Shown: in pieces, positions 35,743 through 48,169 of the stretch
How positions within the stretch are numbered: position 1 is the stretch's first letter
Layout of the letters: every line of letters begins with the position of its first letter
Assembly (NCBI GenBank): GCA_023614405.1
Contig: CM042692.1
Location: forward strand, 120,521,503-120,585,502
DNA: 64,000 nucleotides
DNA from: Avena insularis
Taxonomy: Eukaryota; Streptophyta; Magnoliopsida; Poales; Poaceae
Direction of reading: 5' to 3'
Made by a program: the position numbers and the translations under genes
Notes under the pieces: model-generated
Told to the model about the DNA's origin: nothing
Databases searched by the model: none
The model's input: only the letters and a program-made list of their open reading frames with translations

Positions 35743-37373
35743 TGATGCCTCAGTGTACGGCGCTAGAAAAGTGCTGGTGCGGTGTTGATGTAGAGCTCGT
35801 AGGTAACCCCAAGAGGAAGGTATGATGAGCACAACAACAAGTTTCCCTCAGTTATGAAACCAAGGTTTAATCGAACCAGTAGGAGCAAGGAAACACCCAA
35901 AAGGTGTTGCTAGCTGAGCCTTGGCAGGGCGCACTACCGGTGCTAGTAGCAACGTGGAGACCTGGACAACACAACCACAGAACTTTGTCCCCAACTTGTG
36001 ATGAGGTTGTCAATCTCACCGTGTTTTGCGGAAAACAAAGGATTAAACGTCTCGAATGGAAAGAAGTAATAGTTTGCAGAAAGTAAACACAAAGCAGTAA
36101 ACAATTTATAGATTATATGTAAAGAAAAAGGCAAGGACCGGGATCCATAGTTCACTAGAGGTGGCTCTCCTTAGATAGATAACATGCTGGGTGAACAAAT
36201 TACAGCAGGGCAATTAACAAACATCAAGAAAGCAATACATGCATATACTAATCATATTGACTCCTTTGAGACTTGATTGGGCATTACAACATTATACATA
36301 GACCGCCATCTAACTGCATCTATGACTAATAATCCACCTTCAGGTTATCATCCGAAACCCCTCCAGTATTAAGTTGCAAGCAACGGATTATTGCTTTACG
36401 AACTGCGTGTAAAGTAAACAATATGATTGTTCTATGAACAAAGGATTGTTGTTTTCTCCCTAGTAGCAATAGCACATCTAGTACCTTAGAGATTTCTGTC
36501 ACTTCCCCAGATTACCAGAGGCATGAACCCACTATCGAGCATAAATACTAACTCTTGGAGTTGCTAGCATCTACTTGGCCAAGATAGCTACTAACAATGG
36601 AAAGCATGCAAGATCACAAATAACAAAGACATGATAGAATCAATAATCAATCTGAAATAGCATCTCAATATCCATTGGATCCCTGCAAACACAACATGCA
36701 GAATTACAAATAGATGATCTTGATCATGAACGGAGCTCACAAGATCTAGACATGAAAGCTCAAAGGAGGAGAACCAACCATCTAGCTACTACATGGATCC
36801 GTAGTCCAAGGATGAACTACTCACGCATCACACCGGATGCTTGCATGGTGATGAAGAAGGCCTCCAGGGTGAATTCCCCTCTCCGGCAGGGTGCCGGAAA
36901 GAGCTTCAGATCCCTCCCGATCTAGGGATGGAGATGACGGTGGATACATACTCTTTCATGGATTTTTGATCGGGCACTTAGGGTTTTTGTCCCGAGGGCA
37001 TCTTATAGGCGAAAGGGGAGGCCGAGGGGGTGCCAGGGCTGGCCAGACCACCCCCTGGCGCGGGCCAGGCTGGGCCGCGTGGCCAGGTGGTGTGGTGCCC
37101 CCTGGCCCCTCCCCGTCTCGTACTCTAGCATCTGATGACTTCCGAAAAAATAAGCACTTTGGCTTTTGTTCCTTCCACTTCCAAGAATATTCATTTTCTG
37201 ACTTTCCTGGAACCAAAAACAGCAGAAAACAGGCAGCTGGCACTGTGGCTCTTGTTAATAGGTTAGTCCAAGAAATCATATGAAAAGTACTCCAAAGTGT
37301 GGGAAAAACACAAGAAAGTGGATAAAACTAAGCATGGAACATCAAAAATTATGGATACATTTGCAATGTATCA
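35743..37373 (-). repeat. 3' LTR of element A, 1,631 bp
   Basis: On the minus strand starts TGATACATTGCAAATGTATC (37373), a terminal palindrome, and ends GGCATCA (35743). TATAAG on the minus strand at about 37005-37010. A GC-rich hairpin-forming block (about 37040-37105) lies upstream of it. No coding region. Confidence 0.88.
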
Positions 37374-37391
37374 ACTTCCCCAAGCTTAACT
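37374..37391 (-). other. PPT of element A
   Basis: Minus strand AGTTAAGCTTGGGGAAGT abuts the LTR start. The same AAGCTTGGGG core recurs inside the element at 39430-39442 and 39487-39498. Confidence 0.85.
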
Positions 37392-40114
37392 CCTACTCGT
37401 CCTCGAGTAGGTAAGTGATAAAAAGAAAGAATAATTTTTAAGGTGACATACACCATCAAAGACTTGATCAAAGTATTTGTAAAACATTCAAAGCTGGGAT
37501 CATAGTACTTCAATCATAACATGAAAGACAAGGTTCTAGCAATAAGACAAAGAAACTATGATGCAACATGAAAATGCACAAACAAAAGATTCATGAATAA
37601 CAATGCTTTGCAAGACGTTTGTTTGTTTCACATAAAGAAAACATAGCATAATAGTATTCAGCTTGTCCCTCATAGAGTAGCAAATATAAATGCATAGGAC
37701 ACCTTCAAAGTTCATAAGAGTGACTAGATACAAAAGTTTAAAACAAGCAATATCAAGTTATGCATCAATCAACCAGTCTTGGGACAATGCACATAGAACT
37801 AAGAATGGCCACTATGCTCTCAAAGTAGGTGCATAAAGGTAGAAGATGGAGACTCAATATAATGGTGGAAGAAAGGCCTTCATAGAAGGAAGTAGGGATT
37901 CAAGTCTCATAAAGAGCTTCCAAAAATTATGGTACTTATAGCTTTCAGCTCTCATTGCCCCTATCATAAGCATCTTGAAGTGATTAAGGTTAAAGTGAAC
38001 AAACTATGGTGTACATGTTTGACGAAGTATACGTTAGAAATCTCATGTACCTTGTATACGAGGGCCTCTCCTCATGCTACTCAAGTTTAGTCACCGGTAA
38101 GTTCTCGTCATTGTAAGTACATGTGTATCATAGAGAACCGCCAACGGGGTACCCCTTGCCCGATGATACGGAAGAATCCCCATATCAAAATGACAAGGCA
38201 AGCAGACAACGAGCATCTCAGCAATCTTCTTATTTACCATGGGAATATGGTGCTTTTTTCTCTCTTTCCTATTTTCATAATCTCTTTTTTTTCTTTACTC
38301 TTTTTTTCTCAATATAGGACTCTTTTTTATAAGAAGAATGCTTCATAGATAGCTCATTATGGTTACGCTGCAGGTTTCCACCATGTCAGCATGGATTAGA
38401 CCAGCGACCCAGGCGTTTCTCTAACACATATACATAACTCCATGGACTTACAAGCTCCCCTTTCATTTCACACCGACGACATCCATATACAAAAGAGCAT
38501 GATATCAACTAGGTACAAGTACCCGTGCAATGTTGAAAGCGTTCCCCATGAAAGCATGGTTCTGCTAATTCCCAACAAATAAGTGCAAGCATATACAACA
38601 TAGACGACACAATGGTTCAAGTGTGCCATCAAGTTCGTGAGAGCTTTAATCACTAGTTTTCTCATAACAAGTTTAATTCGGAAGGTAAACAAAAGCATGA
38701 ATATACTTGGAATAGCATAAGCTAGTAGGTAGGTATGGTGGACTCTTTGGAATAACTTGGTTTAGGGAGTTGGATGCATGAGTGGAACTCATACTTGGTT
38801 GTGGAGGCTAGCAAAATACTGGGAGCGACAAACTAAGAGAGCAATAATGGCCATAATCATGCAGAGCGACAAAACATCATTGATCAAAGCATAAAGTGAT
38901 ACTACAAGTTGAAAACTAAAGGATCATAAAGGCTATGGTGACTTGAGATAGTCATAACATGGTGTGAGCATGCGCCAAGTCAACCCAAATAAAGCATCAA
39001 AGGAGAATACCACTATACTATGCTTTAATATGCTAAAACAACGCATGATTCATCCAAGGCACATTAAGTAATCTCAATTGTTTATAACAAGTCATGATAC
39101 AACAAAGAATACTAAGCATAAAGCCAAAACAATTTCAAGCATGGCATGACAAAGCATAGGCCACCGTCAAAAACGAGCTCGTTTTACCACATAAGAATGA
39201 ACTTTCCTACTCTTTTCTAAACCAAACCAAACTATTTGCAAACCAATGTATGAAAGAGGGAGTCCAACCAAGTTATTCAGAAAACTAAGCAAACCAAGCA
39301 AACAAAAAACCAAAACTAAAACAAAAAATAAGACGCTCCAAGAACAACACAACTGTGCATGAAACAATAAAAATGAAGCGTTTGGAAAAAACCTGGGATT
39401 TTTATTGATGAAGAAGGGGATGCCTTGGGCATCCCCAAGCTTTGATGCTTGTACTTCTTGGATATTTCTTGGGGTGACACGCGTGGCATCCCCAAGCTTG
39501 AGATTTAGTCCATCCTTCATCTCATTACTCATTCCTTCCATACACCTAAAATTTTTCTTCATACAAAACTTCACACAATCTTTATTAGCAACATTAGTGC
39601 ACTCAAGATAAATAAGTCTTAAGGTTCAGTTCTAACACCAAATAAACTTCCATTAGAACACTAGGTACTGTAGCACTTACCTCAAAAAGCTCAATTCCCC
39701 AAAAGAACTCAAAAAGGAACCAACAAGAAGCAAATGCAGAAAATGGCAGAAATCTGTCAAAACAGACCAGCAGGTAAAGACAAATTTTTTCGAAGACCTT
39801 CTGTTGATCAAATCAAAAAGTGTTGAACTAATGAAAGTTATATAACAACATGGGCAGAAGCACAAAAATTCATGCCTCAAAAATACATTCAGATATTTTA
39901 CACGAATTTGTACGGTGAAGCACAAAAATCTGTTCCGGGACAACAACTTTCCCAATCATTACTTCTCTCTCATTAGAGGTTACTCTTGGCACAAAAAGCA
40001 AATAAAAAGGATAAGGAGCAGTTATTACTGAAGTAATAACTTCCAAAGCCTCATCTAAAACTTTTGGGTTATCTCCCAATAAGTACTTTTCTTTAACGCC
40101 TTTAAGTTAGGCAT
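37374..40114 (-). other. 3' non-coding region of element A, shared with element C
   Basis: 2,741 bp between the gag-protease ORF and the 3' LTR. It aligns end to end with 61073-63845 of element C in reverse orientation (for example aagtacttattgggagataa near the gene side and ggagttaagcttgggg at the LTR side). No frame with recognisable protein. It contains the internal PPT-like tracts and a pyrimidine-rich run (38280-38330). Confidence 0.8.
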
Positions 40115-40131
40115 AAGAAGCAAAGAAAGAA

Positions 40132-42135
40132 TCAAGTGTTCTCAAATGAAAAAGCATTGAGACCAAATTTTGTTTTCATAGAAGAAGCAAAAGAAATCTT
40201 CTCTCTCTTATTAGGGAAGTGTTCTATACCTTTCTTGAGTGGGAGTTGATATTTAATGGTGCCTTCTTTCATATCAATGATGGCACCCACAGTTATAAGA
40301 AAAGGTCTTCCCAAAGTAATAGGACAAGAAGCATTGTATTCAACATCCAAAACAAAGAAATCAACGGGGACATAGGCATTGTTAACCATAATAAGAACAT
40401 CATTAAGACTCCCCATGAGTTTATTTTTAGCATTATCATCAAGTGGGACATTCAAATAACAATCTTCAAGTGGAGGCAAATCAAGCATATCATAAATCCT
40501 TCTAGGCATAATAGAAACACTACTATCAAGGTCACATAAAGCTTTGAAATCAAAGTCATTCACTTTCATATTAATGATGGGTTCCCAACCATCTTCTTGT
40601 TTTATAGGAATATAAGCTTTATGTTTCATCCTTTCTTCTTTAATCTTTATGAGAGCATCAGTAATGTGTTTTGTAAAGGCCATGTTCATAGCACTAGCAT
40701 TAGGACTTTTAGCAAGCTTTTGTAGGAACTTAATAACTTCAGAGATATTGCAACCATCAAGATCAAAATCAAATTTATCATCTAAAGTAGTAGAACTATT
40801 ACTAGCCTCAACACTAGTGGTGGTGATAGTAGAAACACTAATGTTTCTAGCAATTTCATCTTCTCTTTCCCACTTAGCATGTAATTCATCTAATAGTCTA
40901 ACATTTTCATAAATTCTTACTTGTATAACATTGGTGGCTGCAAAGGGATTATCATTAGTTTTAGGTTTAGCAGCCATTTTATTAATCAATGAAGATTGAG
41001 CTTCAGATAGAGATGATATATTCCTTTCAGCATTAGAGAGTTTCAATTATAAACTAGGAATTTCCCTATTTAGACTCTCGAGTTGATGGCTAATGTTCTT
41101 CAAGATGGTAGATTGTTCCTCCATAGTTTTAGTAAATAGTTTATTTTGCTCATATTGCATTTGCATGAAGTTTTTACTGGCTCTTTCAACTTCTAAAATT
41201 CTTCCTTCACTAGGTAATCCAGGTTTACCACTATAACCATAAGTATTACTAGGAGGGTAGGGCCTATAATTGTTATTACCAAAAGCATTGTTGCCAAAAT
41301 TATTATTTCTTATGAAGTTCACATCAACTTGCTCTTCTTGAGCAACCAAAGAAGCTAAAGGGACATTATTTGGATTAATATGGGCTTTCCCATTAACAAG
41401 CATAGACATAATAATATCAATCTTATCACTCAAGGAGGAGGTTTCCTCAACATAATTTACCTTCCTACCTTGTGGAGCTCTCTCAGTATGCCATTCAGAA
41501 TAATTAACCATCATATTGTCCAGAAGTTTTGTTGCGGCACCCAAAGTGATGGTAATAAAGGTACCTCCAGCAGTAGAGTCCAATAAGTTCCTTGAAGAAT
41601 AGTTCAATCCTGCATAAAAAGTTTGGATGATCATCCAAGCAGCCAGTCCATGAGTGGGACAATTCTTGACCAAAGATTTCATTCTTTCCCAAGCTTGAGC
41701 AACATGCTCATTATCAGATTGTTTAAACTTCATTATTTCACTTCTCATAGATATAATCTTAGCGGGAGCATAGTATTTTCCAATGAAAGCATCTTTGCAC
41801 TTAGTCCAAGAATCAATACTATTCCTGGTTAAGGAATTCAACCATTCTTTAGCTTTTCCTCTCAAACAGAAAGGAAACAATTTCAGCTTAATAATATCAC
41901 CATCTACATCCCTATGCTTTTGCATCTCACAAAGTTCAACAAAGTTATTTAGATGGGCAGCAGCATCTTCATTACCAATACCAGAAAATTGTTCTCTCAT
42001 AACAAGATTGAGTAAAGCAGGTTTTATCTCAAAGAAAGTATCTTTAGGCACAGGTGGAGCAATAGGTGTGCTCATAAAATCATTGTTGTTGGTGCTAGTG
42101 AAGTCACACAACTTAGTGTTTTCAAGAGTAGTCAT
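40132..42135 (-). pseudogene. gag-protease ORF of element A, one in-frame stop
   Basis: ATG at 42135. Capsid-type gag (Retrotrans_gag) with LFPFCLRGKAKEWLNSL and FKQSDNEHVAQAWERMKSL around codons 85-175, then an Asn/Gly-rich stretch (NNNFGNNAFGNNN) and a helical tail. A single TAA at 41047-41049 interrupts the frame, which then continues 304 codons without a shift. The protease region ends with TLGRPFLITVGAIID. Its active-site position reads CDLDSSVSIMP instead of the family's DLGA, so the catalytic Gly is lost and the protease is probably inactive. No zinc knuckle is seen. The stop sits where a C-to-T change of a Gln codon would give TAA. Confidence 0.85.
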
Positions 42136-42296
42136 TTTTTTGGGTTTTCAAATAAGAAAGCAAACTAGTAAAACTAATTTTTTTTGTGTTTTTGATAAAG
42201 AAACAAGCAAACAAATCAAAAAGAAACTAAGCAAAACAAAAATAACAAAGTAAAGAGATTGGTTATGAAGGACTCTCCTTGTGAAGATGTCCTTGA

Positions 42297-42315
42297 CTCC
42301 CCGGCAACGGCGCCA
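42297..42315 (-). other. PBS of element A
   Basis: Minus strand TGGCGCCGTTGCCGGGGAG, ten bases after the LTR end (CATCA). The same site type follows the 5' LTRs of B (51942) and C (60165). It primes minus-strand synthesis by a host tRNA in this lineage. Confidence 0.85.
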
Positions 42316-42325
42316 GAAAAATGCT

Positions 42326-43959
42326 TGATGGCTCGAAGGTTACGGCGCCGTAAAAGTGTCAAAAGCGGTGTTGATGTAGAGCTCATTGGGAACCCGAAGA
42401 GGAAGGTATGATGAACACAATAGCAAGTTTCCCTCAGTTATGAAACCAAGGTTTAATCGAACCAGTAGGAGCAAGGAAACACCCGAAAGGTGTTACTAGC
42501 TGAGCCTTGGCAGGGCGCACTTCCGGTGCTAGTAGCAACGTGGAGACCTGCACAACACAACCACAGAACTTTGTACCCAACTTGTGATGAGGTTGTCAAT
42601 CTCACCGTGTTTTGCGGAAAACAAAGGATTAAACGTATCGAATGGAAAGAAGTAATAGTTTGTAGAAAGTAAACACAAAGCAGTAAACAGTTTATAGATT
42701 GTATGTAAAGAAAAAGGCAAGGACTGGGATCCATAGTTCACTAGAGGTGGCTCTCCTTAGATAGATAACATGCTGGGTGAACAAATTACAGCGGGGCAAT
42801 TGACAAACATCGAGAAAGCAATACATGCATATACTAATCATCTTGACTTATTTGAGACTTGATTGGGCATTACAACATTATACATAGACCGCCATCCAAC
42901 TGCATCTATGACTAATAATCCACCTTCAGGTTATCATCCGAACCCCCTCCAGTATTAAGTTGCAAGCAACAGATTATTGCTTCTGAATCATGTGTAAAGT
43001 AAACAATACGATTGTTCTATGAACAAAGGATTGTTGTTTTCTCCCTAGTAGCAACAACACATCTAGTACCTTAGAGATTTCTGTCACTTCCCCAGATTAC
43101 TAGAGGCATGAACCCACTATCGAGCATAAATACTAACTCTTGGAGTTGCTAGCATCTACTTGGCCAAGATAGCTACTAACAATGGAAAGCATGCAAGATC
43201 AAAAATAACAAAGACATGATAGAATCAATAATCAATCTGAAATAGCATCTCAATATCCATCGGATCCCCGCAAACACAACATGCAGAATTACAAATAGAT
43301 GATCTTGATCATGAATGGAGCTCACAAGATCTAGACATGAAAGCACAAAGGAGGAGAACCAACCATCTAGCTACTACATGGATCCGTAGTCCAAGGATGA
43401 ACTACTCACGCATCACACCGGAGGCTTGCATGGTGATGAAGAAGGCCTCCAGGGTGAATTCCCCTCTCCGGCCGGGTGCCAGGAAGAGCTTCAAATCCCT
43501 CCCGATCTAGGGATGGAGATGACGGCGGCTACAGACTCTTTCGTGGATTTTCTGATCGGGCACTTAGGATTTTCGTCCCGAGGGCATCTTATAGGCGAAA
43601 GGGGAGGCCGAGGGGGTGCCAGGGCTGGCCAGACTACCCCTTGGCGCGGGCCAGGCTAGGCCGCGCGGCCAGGTGGTGTGGTGGCCCCTGGCTCGTCTCC
43701 GTATCGTACTTTGGCATCTGATGACTTCCGAAAAAATAGGCACTTTGGCTCTTGTCCCGTCCAATTTCGAGAATATTCATTTTCTGACTTTCCTGGAACC
43801 AAAAACAGCAGAAAACTGGCAGCTGGCACTGTGGCTCTTGTTAATAGGTTAGTAGAAGAAATCATATGAAAAGTACTCCAAAGTGTGGACAAAACACAAG
43901 AAAGTGGATAAAACTAAGCATGGGACATCAAAAATTATAGATACATTTGCAATGTATCA
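42326..43959 (-). repeat. 5' LTR of element A, 1,634 bp
   Basis: Homologous to 35743-37373, with the same palindromic start (43959) and CATCA end (42326), followed by the PBS. Differences from the 3' LTR are scattered substitutions. The TATA-like TATAAG lies on the minus strand near 43590. Confidence 0.88.
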
Positions 43960-44220
43960 GTGACACACAACGAGGTCGGGGTCGAGTCGTGACCGGCCAG
44001 AGAGGAAGCGGAGGTGACGGCAGGGAGCGGCCATGGCGCGAGGCGCTCGCGGTAGCGGCAAGGTCAGCTTCGCGGGCGGTGGAGCTCTGGAGGATGAGGA
44101 GGCGGCGCGCCAGGGCCCGAGATCAAGGGGAAGGGCGGCCTTGGCATTCGCTGTGCAGAGGGCGGAGACAAGGAAGGAAGGTCGCGGGGCACGCGCTCGT
44201 GCGACGGAGAAGGGCCATGA
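43960..44220 (-). repeat. gypsy LTR, minus strand, GC-rich remainder
   Basis: Continues the GC-rich leader block interrupted by element A at 35742 (shared GTGRC duplication). It stops abruptly near 44220, before any U3 or TG start, at a junction with an Athila LTR fragment. No gene. Confidence 0.55.
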
Positions 44221-44334
44221 TATTCTACAAGCATGGAACATCAAAAATTATAAAACAAGCATGGAACATCAAAAATTATAGATATAAAACAAGCATGGAA
44301 CATCAAAAATTATTGATACGTTTGCAACGTATCA
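44221..44334 (-). repeat. Athila LTR 5'-end fragment with triplicated 23-bp motif
   Basis: On the minus strand it starts TGATACGTTGCAAACGTATC at 44334, the palindromic LTR start of this family, then ATAATTTTTGATGTTCCATG. The 23-bp unit aagcatggaacatcaaaaattat occurs at 44229-44251, 44257-44279 and 44291-44313 (plus strand), whereas intact LTRs have it once. The rest of that LTR is gone. Confidence 0.8.
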
Positions 44335-45011
44335 TGCCACATAGCATCATCACCTACAACAGGATGAACTTTACCTCGAATGAGTTCCTGGATTTCTGTG
44401 AAAACTTGGGAATCAACATCAGCTATGCCTCGGTAGCACATCTCTAGACCAACGGTTAAGTCGAAAAGTCCAACGGCCTCGTCTGTAGCGGCATCAAGAA
44501 AATACTCGTCCGACCACTCGAGCGAGCAGCTAGGTGCTGGGCTGAGGAGCTACCATCAGTACTATGGAGCCTGTGCACAACTCCAAACAACACTACAGGC
44601 TACACCCTGTTCTTCATGGTACATGGCATAGAAGCAGTAATACCTGCAGAAGTGCGCTACAAGGCCCAACGGGTTATCGCGTACAGCGAGGCCGAATCTA
44701 CGGCCGCACTCAAAGCCTCTGTCGACCTCCTCGATGAAGCCCCCGAGATCACGGGAGAAAGATCAACGATCTACCAGTAGAGCCTCCGCAACTACCACAG
44801 CCGATGGCTGCGCCCAAGGTCCTTCGTCGAAGGATACCTCGTCCTACGACTAAAGCAGAAAGGACACCTCAAGCTTGAGTCCACTTGGGAGGGACCTTAT
44901 GTGATTACCGAAGTAATCCCAGGTGGCGCCTATCGCCTAAAGGATGTAGAGAGTGGAGTCGCATACTCCAACCCCTAGAACATCATGCAACTGTGACATT
45001 TCTACCCTTAT
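44335..45011 (+). pseudogene. integrase core and C-terminus of Tat copy 2
   Basis: Begins within the core at HSIITYNRMNF (the catalytic Asp position reads Asn/Tyr-type sequence). It continues FLDFCENLGINISYAS, then two stops near 44445 and 44457, with the catalytic Glu region following. Next come WSLCTTPNNTTGYTLFFMVHG, EAVIPAEVRYKAQRV and the C-terminal EGPYVITEVIPGGAYRL near 44895. Several stops replace residues that are Gln in the family. It aligns with 23040-23760 of copy 1. Confidence 0.8.
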
Positions 45012-45455
45012 ATGTTTTTTACTTTACAATAAGGCTACTGAGCTAGGCTACTTAGCCAGACATTGTATCTCCTGATATTCTACAAATAAATAAAGCTAAG
45101 TGCCCCCAACTCTGTGTCGTGTTCCATTTACTAGCATTCCTATTTCTGCACTCGGGGGCTGCGCCTCCCTGACGACCTCGCCACATGTATAACCTCACAT
45201 AACAATGACCTAAGTAGCTGACCAAAATGCCAATCGAACCCTTGATAAAACGAACTCGGTTACAACACAACTAGCAGGCTGGCAGGGCGAGGAGATTCTC
45301 AAGCATCAGGCTAACAAAAAGGCATTGCATACAAAGAACACTCGCGAAACAAATAAGCTAACAACTTTACATACAAACATGGGTACCAACACCCAGTCAA
45401 AACAAATACACAAGTTTTGCAGCACTTATACATCCTGTGCAGGTCAATTACTATT
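45012..45455. other. convergent spacer between integrase and antisense gene (copy 2)
   Basis: About 440 bp matching 22604-23039. It contains a sense-strand PPT-like tract gcactcgggggctgc (45148-45162). No protein is recognised. Confidence 0.5.
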
Positions 45456-47064
45456 CTACTGTCGTGTAAGAAGGACATTGGTGCGCTCGTTGAACAAGTT
45501 CACGATGTCTTCCGTTGGAGATCTACAGCTCGATAATGAGGCACCATATTCCACACCATCCCTGCAGGAGGAGGCGGCGGCCCTCCGGCTATAGCATCCA
45601 GGTCCACATCAAGATGTTGCATGCGCACAAGCACCAATGCAGCCTTGACACCCACAACAAGCTGTTGGTGCACGCACTCGTGTACTGTATTAGCGCTTTG
45701 GAACTTCCACATCAGAGCTAGTAGGCTGGAAGGTGTAGCATCCAATGGAAACATTGCCTGGAAGATGTGCTTAAGGCACGACTACGCCTTCTTCAGAAAA
45801 TATAGCACCTGAAACACACGATCCTGCAATGTCGCCAGCGTGACCGCACGATCCGGATCAGTCCAAAAGAATCCATCGGCCTCCAGCTAATCCTAAGTCA
45901 AGCAGCTCAGTCGAATACTGATGCGGTCCCTCTCTTCTTGTGGAATGAGATTGACAACTGCAAACAACCAAAACATTAGTCAACACACCGGCTACACGAG
46001 AAAACAAGAACAAAGTAGTCAAGCAAACACCCACACTGCAACTGCTCATTGACTTGGGTCACTTCATGAAGAAGATAAGCTTCCCGCTCCAAGGCTTTCT
46101 TTGCCTTCGACTTCCATACGTCGGCATTACCACGGATGACTAGGGCTTCACGCTCTAGGTGCTTCACACGGTCGTGCAGTCGAGAAAAAAGTGACAGCTC
46201 CTCCACTTTAGAACGTGGTTGCGTCACAGGTTCACTAGGGGAGGACTCACCAGTCGCATTAGCGTAAGGCACATCGTGCGAACCACTCTAAGGGCCCTAA
46301 CCAAACAGAAGATTGGAAGCATAAGAAGTTCTATACATAGAATTTGAATGGCACAAGCACGGAGATAATTTATACATCAATAATTGCAACCATGTTCTCA
46401 CGGGGGAACCCCCACAAAAGAAGTCCAATGGACAAAGCTAAAACATTTTCATATAGCAACAAAAGGAGGCAATAGGGACAACTATGCCTACGCTTTGGCA
46501 CCCACGGGCTTCTTCGACTTTGCGGCAGCCTTCGACGCCATGGCCTTTGCTGCAGTGGCATCTGACGCTGAAGCCCTAGCCGCGGTGGCCCCCAACACCG
46601 TGGCCTTCGCCGCTTCCGCCCCTCTGAGTACCTCGCGAGTGTCCCTACGAGCCGAGGCCCATATTTGTGACAACGAGAGGCAAAGGGAGCAAAAACTACC
46701 TGCTGGCCATCCGCGGTCACCGGCATCTCCGAGGAGACCTTGCTGGCGTACAGGTCAACATCGTGGGCCTGTGCCATTGCCATCCCGAGGGTGGCCCCGA
46801 GCCCCTTTTGTGTAATCTTGAAGTCTGCAGGGACGCCTTCGGCAAAAGACTCGACCAGGCCATCTAGGTCTTCAATAAGTTTGGCCTTGGGGACTATCTC
46901 CTCTTGAAGGCACCCAAGAACACATTTGGCCTTTTTGAGTGAGTCCTTGATGGAGATGTTGCGGTCTTCGACTGCAACCACGGCACCGGCCAACGCATCC
47001 TAGCGAGCAAGAGACTAGAGGTTGAAGCTCACCCCAGTAGCATCTGCATTGGACTCGCATAAAT

Positions 47065-47130
47065 CTAGCAGAAAACAAACAAGTAAAGAAAGTAAAGTTG
47101 CAGTGGCACAAAACTACGACAATAGCATAC
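47065..47130 (-). other. probable intron in antisense gene (copy 2)
   Basis: GTATGC donor and TTCTGCTAG acceptor on the minus strand, 66 bp. Position matches 20990-21072 of copy 1. Confidence 0.55.
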
Positions 47131-47293
47131 TCTTTTTCTCTGTTCGTGGCAACAACCATGAGCTCCTCTTCGTGCTGCTTCGACTCCTGCTTGAGGCGAT
47201 CAAGGGCCACAAGTGCCTCATCTCGTTTGGTATCTGCTGTGCCGAGTCCCTTTTCAAGGGAGTTCACCTGATGGAGCAAGTCATTATTATCCC

Positions 47294-47370
47294 CTGCAAA
47301 ACAAGGAAAATATATCAAGAACAACCAAAAAATAAATGTGTACCAGCACAAAACAATTCGGTAAACTTAC
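47294..47370 (-). other. probable intron in antisense gene (copy 2)
   Basis: AAA|GTAAGT donor and TTTTGCAG acceptor on the minus strand, 77 bp, before the coiled-coil exon. Matches 20711-20785 of copy 1. Confidence 0.7.
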
Positions 47371-48169
47371 TTTGCAACTAGCAGTTGTCCATATCAAGTC
47401 GAGCGTGATGCCGGCCCAGGTCGACGATCTGTTCGCCAAGGTGAATAGACTCCTGCGGAATGGGCTGCGGAAGGACGACATATATCATGACTCAGTTTGA
47501 CTCCGAGAAATAACTCTTCAAGTAAAGGTTCGTGGATACTTACGTGGTCACCCAAAGACTCCAAAGTTTGCTTCTGAGTTGGCGTCCGAGAAAGAACCAA
47601 GTGCTCCCCCATGTTGGGAGAACTCGAGGAATTTGCACCGGAGTTGGCGCTATCTTTGGGGAAGGCGCATGCTCCACCACACCCTTGTTTTTGGAGTCCA
47701 TGACTCCAGCCTCCTCTAGGAGATGACAATCATCATACAACGATGAGGTGGTCATGCTTCAGCAGAGCATAAGACACGACATCACCAACGCAGGCCGCAG
47801 GACACAAATTCTAATGCATCAACAAAATAGAAGGCTCACCCGTCAAAATTGTCGAGGTCGAAGGATCCATCTGACTCCTCCTTCTACTTCCTCGATTTCT
47901 TCTGTGAAGGAGGATCTATAGCGCGGACATGCACCCCTGGAATCGGATCCGCGATATCAACTTAAATCGGCGGATCCTCCAGCATCTCCGGGGAAGAAGC
48001 ATCTGAGTCCTTGCTTCGGGAGCGCTTGCGGGTGGCGCCCTCGCTGGACTCGGGGGCTTCCTGCTCCTCAATGACGGGAACAGTAGACCCCGATGCATAT
48101 TCCTCCTTAGCCTCGGAGGGGAATTATCCCTTCCGGCTGCAGAGGCAGAACAATCTTCACCTTCCATCC

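Larger units (their letters stand above)
35743..43959 (-). mobile_element. Athila-type gypsy element A, non-autonomous (gag-protease only)
   Basis: Complete from LTR to LTR on the minus strand: 5' LTR 42326-43959, PBS, gag-protease (42135 to 40132), 2.7-kb 3' non-coding region, PPT, 3' LTR 35743-37373. TSD GTGGC (35738-35742) / GTGAC (43960-43964), one mismatch. The internal region is 4,952 bp and contains no RT, RNase H or integrase, so mobility would need enzymes in trans. By eye the LTRs agree at roughly 95-96% over the first 700 bp. PBS and DLGA-type protease context place it with Athila-type elements. Confidence 0.88.

Noticed and set aside
42297..42315. PBS motif as a possible tRNA gene
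   Set aside because: Only the 18-19 base complement of a tRNA 3' end is present, with no cloverleaf or A/B boxes around it; same for 51942 and 60165.
44229..44313. Three 23-bp repeats with unequal spacing as a CRISPR or binding-site array
   Set aside because: The unit is the normal LTR start of this Athila family, locally duplicated; spacings of 28 and 34 contain only LTR-like sequence.
43947..44447. 166-codon ORF on the plus strand
   Set aside because: It crosses element A's end, the GC-rich LTR block, the triplicated Athila fragment and Tat integrase; a chance fusion frame.
46384..46815. 143-codon plus-strand ORF, Ala-rich
   Set aside because: It is the shadow of the Ala-rich exon of the antisense gene on the minus strand, which has the conserved counterpart in copy 1.
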